Below are positions 1 through 5,093 of a stretch of 5,093 bases of DNA, piece by piece. Source of the stretch: DASYDU01 sp031403315 (GTDB lineage: Bacteria > Planctomycetota > Planctomycetia > Pirellulales > Lacipirellulaceae); assembly GCA_031403315.1 (NCBI GenBank), contig JANNTD010000008.1:1-5093 (forward strand), given 5' to 3'. The position numbers and the translations under genes were made by a program. The notes under the pieces are model-generated. The model saw nothing but the letters and a program-made list of their open reading frames with translations. It searched no databases and was not told the origin of the DNA. Every line of letters begins with the position of its first letter. The stretch's first letter is position 1.

Positions 1-2342
1 AGCTGCGTGAGTTCCTGATAGTGCGTCGCGAAGAGCGTGCGGGGGCCGCGGTCGGGGGAGCGGTGCAGGTGCTCGACGATGCTCCAGGCGAGCGAGAGTC
101 CGTCGTAGGTGCTCGTGCCGCGGCCGATCTCGTCGAGGATCACGAGGCTCCGCGGCGTGGCCGTGTTGAGGATGCGAGCCGTCTCGGTCATCTCGACCAT
201 GAACGTGCTCTGGCCGCGCGAGAGCTCGTCGCTGGCGCCGACGCGGGCGAAGATGCGGTCGGCAACGCCAATGGTCGCGCGCTTCGCGGGGACGAAGCTG
301 CCCATCTGAGCCATCAGCGTGAGGAGCGCCGTTTGGCGAATGTACGTGCTCTTGCCGGCCATGTTGGGGCCGGTGATCAGGAGCAAAGTGGGGAATGACG
401 AATGTCGAATGACGAATGACGAATGCTCGGTGTCCCTGCTTTCGTCATTCGTCATTTGGATTTCGTCATTGCCATTTCCCCGGCATTGCACGCCGTTGGG
501 GACGAATGTCCCATCCGGCTCGGTGACGTCGAGCACGGGGTGGCGGCCCGCTTCGACGTCGAGCAGCGGTTCGGCGACGACGGTCGGCCGTACGTAGCCG
601 CGCGAACGGGCCAACTCGGCGAGGCTCGCCAGTACGTCGACTTCCGCGAGCACGCTGGCGGTGGCTTGCAGGCGGGCCGCTGCCGCGGCGACTAATTCGC
701 GGAGCTGCGCGAAGATGTCGAGCTCGAGCACTTTCGCCCGCTCTTCGGCGGTGAGCACCTTTTCTTCGTACTCCTTGAGCTGGGGAGTGATGTAGCGTTC
801 GGCGTTTTTGACGGTCTGTTTGCGGATGTAGCCGGCGGGAACTTTGTCGCGGTGGGCGTGGGTGATTTCGAGGTAATAGCCGAAGACCGAATTGAAGCCG
901 ATCTTGATGTTCGGGATGCCGGTCCGCTCGCATTCGGTCGCCTGGTACTCGGCCATCCATTGCTTGCCGCCGGCGGTGAGCTCGCGGAGCTCGTCGAGGT
1001 CGGCGCGGTAGCCGCTGCGGATGAAGCCGCCGTCGCGGGCTACTAGCGGGCATTCGTCGATGAGGGCGAGCTCCAGCGGGCCGCGGATGTCGGCACAGAG
1101 GTCGAGCCGCTGTTCGAGCTGTTGCAAGAGAGCGCTTGCACGGGCGGTGAGCTTTGCCTTCACCTTCGGTAGAATCGCCAGCGTGCGGCCGACGAAGCTC
1201 AAGTCCCGCGGGCTGGCACGACCGGTGGTCACGCGGGCCAAGAGACGCTGGACGTCGTAAATCTGTGCGAGCGCGTCGCGCAGGCTGGCCGTGAGCGACG
1301 GATCGGCGACGAATTCGGCCACCGCGTCGAGCCGCGCATTAATGGCCGGCACGTCGACCAGCGGTGCGGCGAGCCAATCGGCCAAGAGCCGCGCGCCGAG
1401 CGACGTCACGGTGCGGTCCATCACGCCCAAGAGCGATCCCTCGCGGCGGCCGTCGCGAATGGTTTCGGTGAGTTCCAGGCTGCGGCGAGTGGCGGGGTCA
1501 ATGGCGAGCCGCTCGGCTGCCGAGTAGGGCAGCAAGCGGTCGACGTGCGCGAGCGAGGCCTTTTGTGTTTCGGCGAGGTAATCGAGCACCGCGCCGGCAG
1601 CGCGGAGCGCCGCGGCGTCCCCTTCGACGTCGAAGCCGAAGCCGTCGAGCGACCGCGTGCCAAAGTGCTTCGACAGCGCAGCGATTGCGGCGTTGTGGGC
1701 AAAGGTCCACGCCGGGCGACGCGTCAAGGGGACGCCTTGCGTCCAAGCCTCGGCCGGTTTCCCCACGTCTTCGCTCACCAAGAGCTCGGCCGGCTGGATG
1801 CGGGCGAGTTGATCGGGCAGTTCGCGGGTGGGAAACGTGGCCGCGTAGAACCGGCCGGTGGAGACGTCGATCCAGGCGAGCCCGGCCGCGACGTCGGCTG
1901 TGGAGTGGGCCGTGGGGTGGGCGATCGCGGCGAGGTAGTTGCTCGCCCGTGGCGTGAGCAGCGCATCGTCGGTGAGCGTGCCCGGCGTGACAATCCGCGT
2001 CACCTCGCGCTTCACCAGGCCCTTGGCTTTTTTCGGGTCCTCGACTTGTTCGCAGATTGCAGCGCGGTGGCCGGAGGCGATGATCTTGGCGAGGTAGGCG
2101 TCGAGTTGATGGTAGGGGAAGCCGGCCATCGGCACCGGGTTTTCGCCCTTGTCGCGGCTGGTGAGCGCAATGCCCAAGACGCGGGCCGCCGCCTTGGCAT
2201 CGTCGAAAAACAGTTCGTAGAAGTCGCCCATCCGGAACAAGAGCAGCGCGTCGCCCGCGGCCGCCTTGGCCTCGTGGTACTGCTGCATCATCGGGGTGGC
2301 GGTGGACACGTCGGGGCTCCTCGCGGCTTGGGCGTCTGCCAT
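1..2342 (-). CDS. mutS: DNA mismatch repair protein MutS (3' end beyond the window)
   Basis: MutS binds mispairs and small loops in DNA as a dimer and uses ATP to recruit MutL in the cytoplasm. The window shows 780 codons from the ATG at 2342. The mismatch-reading motif GDFYELF has Phe41 and Glu43 (E. coli Phe36/Glu38). The connector, lever and clamp regions follow. The ATPase has Walker A GPNMAGKST at 658-666, signature SRGQSTFMVEM at 708-718, Walker B LDEIGRGTS with Asp737/Glu738, and the FATHYQEL switch His774. The C-terminal dimerisation part, probably 80-100 residues, lies off the left edge. The start fits because about 16 residues precede PMMQQY, close to E. coli. There is no clear Shine-Dalgarno sequence. 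An in-frame repeat adds about 29 residues at 622-650, just before Walker A. No stop or frameshift is seen, so it is probably functional. Confidence 0.97.
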   Translation of the reverse strand, partial: MADAQAARSPDVSTATPMMQQYHEAKAAAGDALLLFRMGDFYELFFDDAKAAARVLGIALTSRDKGENPVPMAGFPYHQLDAYLAKIIASGHRAAICEQVEDPKKAKGLVKREVTRIVTPGTLTDDALLTPRASNYLAAIAHPTAHSTADVAAGLAWIDVSTGRFYAATFPTRELPDQLARIQPAELLVSEDVGKPAEAWTQGVPLTRRPAWTFAHNAAIAALSKHFGTRSLDGFGFDVEGDAAALRAAGAVLDYLAETQKASLAHVDRLLPYSAAERLAIDPATRRSLELTETIRDGRREGSLLGVMDRTVTSLGARLLADWLAAPLVDVPAINARLDAVAEFVADPSLTASLRDALAQIYDVQRLLARVTTGRASPRDLSFVGRTLAILPKVKAKLTARASALLQQLEQRLDLCADIRGPLELALIDECPLVARDGGFIRSGYRADLDELRELTAGGKQWMAEYQATECERTGIPNIKIGFNSVFGYYLEITHAHRDKVPAGYIRKQTVKNAERYITPQLKEYEEKVLTAEERAKVLELDIFAQLRELVAAAAARLQATASVLAEVDVLASLAELARSRGYVRPTVVAEPLLDVEAGRHPVLDVTEPDGTFVPNGVQCRGNGNDEIQMTNDESRDTEHSSFVIRHSSFPTLLLITGPNMAGKSTYIRQTALLTLMAQMGSFVPAKRATIGVADRIFARVGASDELSRGQSTFMVEMTETARILNTATPRSLVILDEIGRGTSTYDGLSLAWSIVEHLHRSPDRGPRTLFATHYQELTQ
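393..479. repeat. AATGACGA-type inverted repeat inserted in frame within mutS
   Basis: AATGACGAATGACGAA at 408-423 is a perfect 16-base inverted match to 441-456 across a 17-base loop. Outside it, 394-402 pairs with 462-470 (9 bases) across a symmetrical 5/5 internal loop. The unit is built from repeats of AATGACGA. It is read in frame on the minus strand as MutS residues of about 622-650, containing IQMTNDES and SSFVIRHSSF. Residues on both sides (FVPN before, LLLITGPN after) match ordinary MutS, where only about ten residues separate these blocks. The extra DNA is therefore an insertion that keeps the frame. I associate such repeats with planctomycete genomes, but copies elsewhere cannot be seen from here. 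Confidence 0.9.
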
Positions 2343-2446
2343 GCTAACAAAACGCGGCGCGAGAGGCGAGGAGTTGGCGGCGGAAGTCGGTCCGCGGCAC
2401 GCAGCGGCACGGCAGGGGAAAGATGCCGGTTTTATGCGTGGCGCAA

Positions 2447-2474
2447 CGCTTGCGGTTTAGCTAAACCGCAAGCG
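2447..2474. terminator. Perfect 28-bp palindrome between fliG and mutS (possible terminator)
   Basis: CGCTTGCGGTTTAG at 2447-2460 is followed directly by its exact reverse complement at 2461-2474, with no spacer. In minus-strand RNA it lies about 45-70 bases after the fliG stop and about 105 bases before the mutS start, where a terminator or mRNA-end hairpin would sit. A stem of roughly 12 pairs with a tight loop could form. No run of U follows on either strand, so it is not a classical intrinsic terminator. It may instead be a dispersed repeat or a protein-binding site. The rest of 2343-2517 shows no gene or clear promoter. Confidence 0.55.
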
Positions 2475-2517
2475 GCGAGGTGGGGCGAACCGAGGGGCGC
2501 TACCTTGGCCGGCGTGG

Positions 2518-3447
2518 CTACTGCACCATTTCTTCGACTTCGCCGCTGGAATTGATCTCGATGGTGCCTTCGTTCTCGAGGCGGCGGATGATGTCGACGA
2601 TCTCCTGCTGCTTGTTCTCGACGGCCGAGCGCTTGACCGTGCCGAGGTAGCCGATTTCTTCTTTGAGCATGCTCGCGGCCCGTTCCGACATGTTGCCGAG
2701 GATTTTCTGCGTGAGCTCCTCGCTGGCGCCCTTGAGTGCCAGCGCCCACTGGTTGGTCTCGACGTTTTTGAGCACCGTCTGGATGTCTTTGTCGGTGAAC
2801 TTGCTGACGTCCTCAAAGACAAACATCAGCCGGCGGATGTCGTCCACGAGGTCCGGACTTTCTTCGGCAAGCTTGTCCAAAAGCGCACGCTCCGTGGCGC
2901 GGTCGGCGACGTTGAGCATTTCGGCGACGGCCTCGACGCCGCCCGCGTTTTCAAAGCTCTGGCTCATCACGTTCGACATGCGGCCTTCGAGCGCCTTTTC
3001 GACCTCGCGGACGATTTCGGGGGTCGTCTGGCCCATGGTGGCGATCCGCCGCACCACCGAGAGCCGCTTCTCTTCGGGCAAGCCGGTGAGGATCTCCGCA
3101 CCGAAGTTCGGCGGCAGGTGCGACATCACCAGGGCGATCGTCTGTGGATGCTCGTCGATGATGTAGGTCAGAATGTTTTGCTTGTCGACTTGTCGTAAGA
3201 AGGAGAAGGGCATCGCCTCGATCGACTGGCGAACCGTGTCAAGCGCGGCGCCGGCGCCCGAACCGAGCGCCTTTTGCAGCAGCGACTTGGCCACCTCGAT
3301 GCCGCCCCCCCCGCCGCTGTTGGACGGCGTCGTCTGGGCGAACTCGAGGATCACCTTTTCCTGCTCCTCTGCCGAGACGTTTCGCCGGCGGGCGATTTCA
3401 ATCGAGACTTGTTCGACTTGCTTCGAGTCGAGCTTGCCCATGAGCAC
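2518..3447 (-). CDS. fliG: Flagellar motor switch protein FliG (open part, after an in-frame stop)
   Basis: FliG forms the rotor ring under the flagellar basal body. It binds FliF by its N-terminus, FliM by its middle domain, and meets the MotA stator with its C-terminal domain. This open part encodes 309 residues if GTG at 3447 is used; ATG at 3441 is the other candidate. KQVEQVSIEIA at 9-19 belongs to the N-terminal domain. A glycine-rich linker lies at 45-49, and the FliM-binding EHPQ motif at 99-102. The C-terminal torque region keeps LALALKGA, MSERAA and LKEEI, so most rotor charges are retained, with Glu in place of Asp. The first 20 family residues are encoded upstream but separated by TAA at 3457-3459 (see the next entry). 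Restarted protein would lack the first helix and may bind FliF poorly. The stop is TAG. No other flagellar gene is adjacent. Confidence 0.9.
   Translation of the reverse strand: MLMGKLDSKQVEQVSIEIARRRNVSAEEQEKVILEFAQTTPSNSGGGGGIEVAKSLLQKALGSGAGAALDTVRQSIEAMPFSFLRQVDKQNILTYIIDEHPQTIALVMSHLPPNFGAEILTGLPEEKRLSVVRRIATMGQTTPEIVREVEKALEGRMSNVMSQSFENAGGVEAVAEMLNVADRATERALLDKLAEESPDLVDDIRRLMFVFEDVSKFTDKDIQTVLKNVETNQWALALKGASEELTQKILGNMSERAASMLKEEIGYLGTVKRSAVENKQQEIVDIIRRLENEGTIEINSSGEVEEMVQ
3305..3312. repeat. Eight-base C/G homopolymer within fliG
   Basis: Eight C in a row on the plus strand (G8 in the fliG sense strand) encode part of the glycine-rich linker SNSGGGGGI between the N-terminal and middle domains of FliG. 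The frame is correct here. Runs of this length are prone to slippage and also to sequencing error. Confidence 0.85.
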
Positions 3448-3456
3448 GCCGGCATC

Positions 3457-3507
3457 TTACTGAGGAAGACTCATCAAGAGCACGGCGGCACTATGGATGT
3501 CGGACAT
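3457..3507 (-). pseudogene. fliG: 5' end of fliG ending in an in-frame TAA nonsense codon
   Basis: ATG at 3507 opens 16 codons reading MSDIHSAAVLLMSLPQ, then TAA at 3457-3459. The same frame continues DAGVLMGKLDSKQVEQVSIE into FliG. The hydrophobic AAVLLMSLP block is the expected start of FliG, which normally reads KAAILLxSL and then an acidic or polar stretch before QVEQVSIEIA. Counting the stop as one residue gives 329 residues, the usual FliG length (about 330-350). One base change in a CAA or GAA codon would account for the TAA. Explanations are a recent pseudogene, a sequencing error, restart at GTG 3447 or ATG 3441, or readthrough. No Shine-Dalgarno sequence is obvious before 3507. Confidence 0.82.
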
Positions 3508-3637
3508 GGCAGGTTCAAGACGTCTGCTAGCAGGTCGATGAGCTGGCACGTGGCGGGCGCGCACTCGTACCACCGGGCTTATCGGTTGGCGTGCGCGAGC
3601 GGCTGGAGAAATTTTGCCGGTTGGGCAGAGTTTGCCG
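3508..3637. other. Intergenic gap between queD-like gene and fliG
   Basis: This 130-base gap lies downstream of the queD-like stop and upstream of the fliG start. TTTGCCG occurs twice at 3613-3619 and 3631-3637, 18 bases apart on the plus strand (CGGCAAA on the coding strand). The second copy forms a weak GGCA/TGCC inverted repeat at 3624-3636. Either could be part of a regulatory site for fliG, but no complete promoter or terminator can be assigned. Confidence 0.3.
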
Positions 3638-4126
3638 CTACTTCGGCTGCCAATCCCAGATCGCCAGTTGGCCGTCGCACTCGTCGAGCTCGACGCGGAT
3701 GTGGGGGTCGTCGAGGCCGCAGCGGAATTCGAGCGCCAGCTTGAGCTCGCGGCCGATGTAGGCGGCCAAGAGCTCGGCCGTCGTGTTGGCCACCGGCAAC
3801 AGCCGGCAGTCGCCGCGAGGAAAGACCCAGCGGCGGCTCTCAAACGCCACGGTCACCTCATCGCCCTCTTGCTTGACGACCAGCTCGCGGTGTTCGGTGG
3901 GCAGCAGCACGTAGTGATCGAGCTTCGCCACAATTTCGCGGAGCGCATCGCGGACGGCGAGAAAGTCGACGACGAGATAGTCTTCGTTGAGCGGTCCGAC
4001 GATTTCCGCCGCCACGCGGTAGTTGTGGCCGTGCAGCCGTTCGCACTGGCCCTCGTAGGTAATAAAGTGGGCGGCGCTGAAGATGTGCTCGGCCTTGGCG
4101 ATGCGAACGGAATAAGATTCGGACAT
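3638..4126 (-). CDS. queD: 6-carboxytetrahydropterin / 6-pyruvoyl-tetrahydropterin synthase family protein (QueD-like, long form)
   Basis: Members of this family are cytoplasmic zinc enzymes. QueD turns dihydroneopterin triphosphate into 6-carboxytetrahydropterin for queuosine and other deazapurines, while PTPS makes 6-pyruvoyl-tetrahydropterin. The protein has 162 residues. Expected zinc ligands are His20 (FSAAH) and His32 and His34 (HGH). Cys28 sits in a CxxxHGH arrangement as in QueD. Asp70-His71 (LDH) matches the catalytic pair, NTTAE is at 114-118, and Glu146 or Glu149 fits the pterin-binding Glu. The protein is about 40 residues longer than E. coli QueD. Most of the extra lies between LDH and NTTAE (about 76-112, including RWVFPRGDC). 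ATG at 4126 was chosen because it begins just before the first conserved strand; the frame stays open upstream only through repeat DNA. No other queuosine gene is visible, so the exact reaction is uncertain. Confidence 0.88.
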   Translation of the reverse strand: MSESYSVRIAKAEHIFSAAHFITYEGQCERLHGHNYRVAAEIVGPLNEDYLVVDFLAVRDALREIVAKLDHYVLLPTEHRELVVKQEGDEVTVAFESRRWVFPRGDCRLLPVANTTAELLAAYIGRELKLALEFRCGLDDPHIRVELDECDGQLAIWDWQPK

Positions 4127-4142
4127 GGCAGTTTCTTGATTA

Positions 4143-4227
4143 GCCACAGAGATCACAGAAGACACAGAGAGGCAGGCAACTATGTATTCAGCGTTTTCGC
4201 CTCGGTGATCTCTGTGTGCTCTGTGGC
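4143..4227. repeat. GCCACAGAG-type imperfect inverted repeat
   Basis: GCCACAGAG at 4143-4151 is matched in reverse complement by CTCTGTGGC at 4219-4227. Further partial pairing (CACAGA and GATCAC blocks) continues inward to about 4172 and 4201. The repeat lies over the 3' end of the hydrolase gene and the gap before the queD-like gene. On the minus strand its right arm is translated as the hydrolase tail (LIATEHTEITE), and the hydrolase stop codon falls in its centre. It may also act as a hairpin between the two genes. It is unrelated in sequence to the repeat inside mutS. Confidence 0.8.
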
Positions 4228-5093
4228 AATTAGACTGGAATTCGTGTTTGTGAGGAAATGCTTGACGAGGGGCAGGATTTCGTCGGTCGCGTCTTCCACG
4301 ACCCAGTGGCCGACGTCGGCGAGCCGGTGGACCTCGGCCTCGGGCCAGACTTGTTCGAAACGCTCCAGGCAATCAGGCCGGAAGCACCAGTCGCGCATGC
4401 CCCAGACCAAGAGCGCTGGCCGATCGGCGAGCGACGGCAGGCGCCGTTCGATGCCCGCCAATTCTTGCCAAGTCGGATGGCGCGAGCCGCTGGGGATGTC
4501 CTCGACGAAGCCATACACCGCGCGGCGACTGGCCCAGGAGTTGTACGGCGCGAGATAGGCGGCGGCGACGGCGGGGTCGAGCCGCTCTCGGCGGGAGAGC
4601 GTCATTCGCAGGGCGGCCCGGCTAAAGAGTCCGCCGCCCTGGACGGCGAGTCGACCGAGCAGCGGCATGCGACACGCGCGAATTCGCCAAGGAATGTAGG
4701 GCGGTGGGAACGCGCCGGTGTTAAACAGCACGATTCGCTCGAGCCGCTCCGGTCTCCGCAGCATCGCACCGAGGCCGATCGCACCGCCCCAGTCCTGGGC
4801 CACCAGCGTGACGCGCTCGAGATCGAGCCTTTCGACGAGCGTCGCCAGATGGTCGATGTGATCCGAGAGCCGCAGCAGTCCGCTCGGCTTGTCGCTCAAG
4901 CCGCAGCCCAAGTGATCGGGCGCCACGCAGCGATAGCGCGACCGCAACGGTTCGACAAGCGCCCGCCAATGAAACGACCAGGTCGGATTGCCGTGCACGA
5001 AGAGCAACGTCGGCGGTGGACGATCGAGCGTATGGGCGGGCCCTTCGTCGAGATAGTGCGATCGCGCACCATGGATCTCGAACCAATGTGACT
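4180..5093 (-). CDS. Haloalkane dehalogenase-family alpha/beta hydrolase, OleB-like (5' end beyond the window)
   Basis: This is an alpha/beta-fold hydrolase, with 303 residues visible from codon 5089-5091; the start lies off the right edge. HGNPTWSF (33-40) holds the oxyanion/halide-side Asn35. The nucleophile elbow is VAQDWGG, with Asp100 and the adjacent Trp101 typical of haloalkane dehalogenases. The acid is Asp234 in VWGMRDWCF after strand 7, as in DhlA, and the base is His262 in DVGHWVVEDA. The cap region contains YLAPYNSWASRRAVYGF and HPTW, which I recall as features of OleB, the beta-lactone decarboxylase of long-chain olefin synthesis. A true dehalogenase remains possible. The last 20 or so residues, from about NSSLIATEHTEITE to the TAG stop, come from the inverted repeat and look acquired. 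The stop lies 53 bases before the queD-like start, so cotranscription is possible. Confidence 0.88.
   Translation of the reverse strand, partial: SHWFEIHGARSHYLDEGPAHTLDRPPPTLLFVHGNPTWSFHWRALVEPLRSRYRCVAPDHLGCGLSDKPSGLLRLSDHIDHLATLVERLDLERVTLVAQDWGGAIGLGAMLRRPERLERIVLFNTGAFPPPYIPWRIRACRMPLLGRLAVQGGGLFSRAALRMTLSRRERLDPAVAAAYLAPYNSWASRRAVYGFVEDIPSGSRHPTWQELAGIERRLPSLADRPALLVWGMRDWCFRPDCLERFEQVWPEAEVHRLADVGHWVVEDATDEILPLVKHFLTNTNSSLIATEHTEITEAKTLNT

Noticed and set aside
394..470. CRISPR-like array of short repeats
   Set aside because: The AATGACGA units are adjacent or inverted with no unique spacers of constant length, and the whole unit lies within the mutS reading frame.
1545..2555. Plus-strand open frame of 336 codons
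   Set aside because: It lies opposite mutS, has no recognisable motif, and is rich in Arg and Gly as expected for the antisense of a GC-rich gene. The minus strand gives a full MutS with catalytic motifs.
3579..3586. ACCGATAA on the minus strand, like a sigma-28 -10 element, ahead of fliG
   Set aside because: It differs by one base from GCCGATAA, but no TAAA -35 element lies at the proper distance, and a match this short can occur by chance.
3508..3843. Minus-strand frame running from 3843 into the fliG leader
   Set aside because: Upstream of 3507 it overlaps the queD-like gene in another frame and resembles no family; only the last 16 codons belong to FliG.
4127..4372. Upstream extension of the queD-like frame to a start at 4372
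   Set aside because: The extra residues are translated repeat DNA and antiphase hydrolase sequence; conserved family sequence begins only after the ATG at 4126.
4258..5091. Plus-strand open frame opposite the hydrolase
   Set aside because: It is the antisense shadow of the haloalkane-dehalogenase-family gene, with no family features of its own.

Overview
The window is GC-rich bacterial chromosome. It carries four protein genes, all read from the minus strand in the order alpha/beta hydrolase (right edge) -> QueD/PTPS-like enzyme -> fliG -> mutS (left edge). The outer two genes run off the window. No tRNA, rRNA, CRISPR array or transposase is visible. The best guess for the organism is a planctomycete (Pirellulales-like). 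This rests on weak ribosome-binding sites, a fliG outside a flagellar operon, and short dispersed repeats of the AATGACGA and GCCACAGAG types, which I associate with planctomycete genomes. That assignment is inference.

Layout: 1-2342 is mutS, lacking its 3' end, with Walker A, Walker B and the mismatch-reading Phe-Tyr-Glu motif visible. An in-frame hairpin repeat of about 29 codons sits just before Walker A. Positions 2343-2517 are intergenic and hold a perfect 28-bp palindrome. Positions 2518-3507 are fliG, interrupted at codon 17 by an in-frame TAA; the open part is 2518-3447. Positions 3508-3637 are intergenic with only a small repeated motif. Positions 3638-4126 encode a 162-residue long-form 6-pyruvoyl/6-carboxy-tetrahydropterin synthase family enzyme. 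Positions 4143-4227 hold a second inverted repeat that also encodes the C-terminal tail of the next gene. Positions 4180-5093 are a haloalkane-dehalogenase-family (OleB-like) hydrolase without its N-terminus.

The four genes do not form one pathway: they cover DNA mismatch repair, the flagellar rotor, pterin/queuosine-type chemistry and hydrolase chemistry. The observations most worth following are the nonsense codon that splits an otherwise well-conserved fliG, and two unrelated hairpin repeats that have become translated parts of neighbouring proteins (a loop in MutS and the tail of the hydrolase). I saw no convincing new multi-gene system here.
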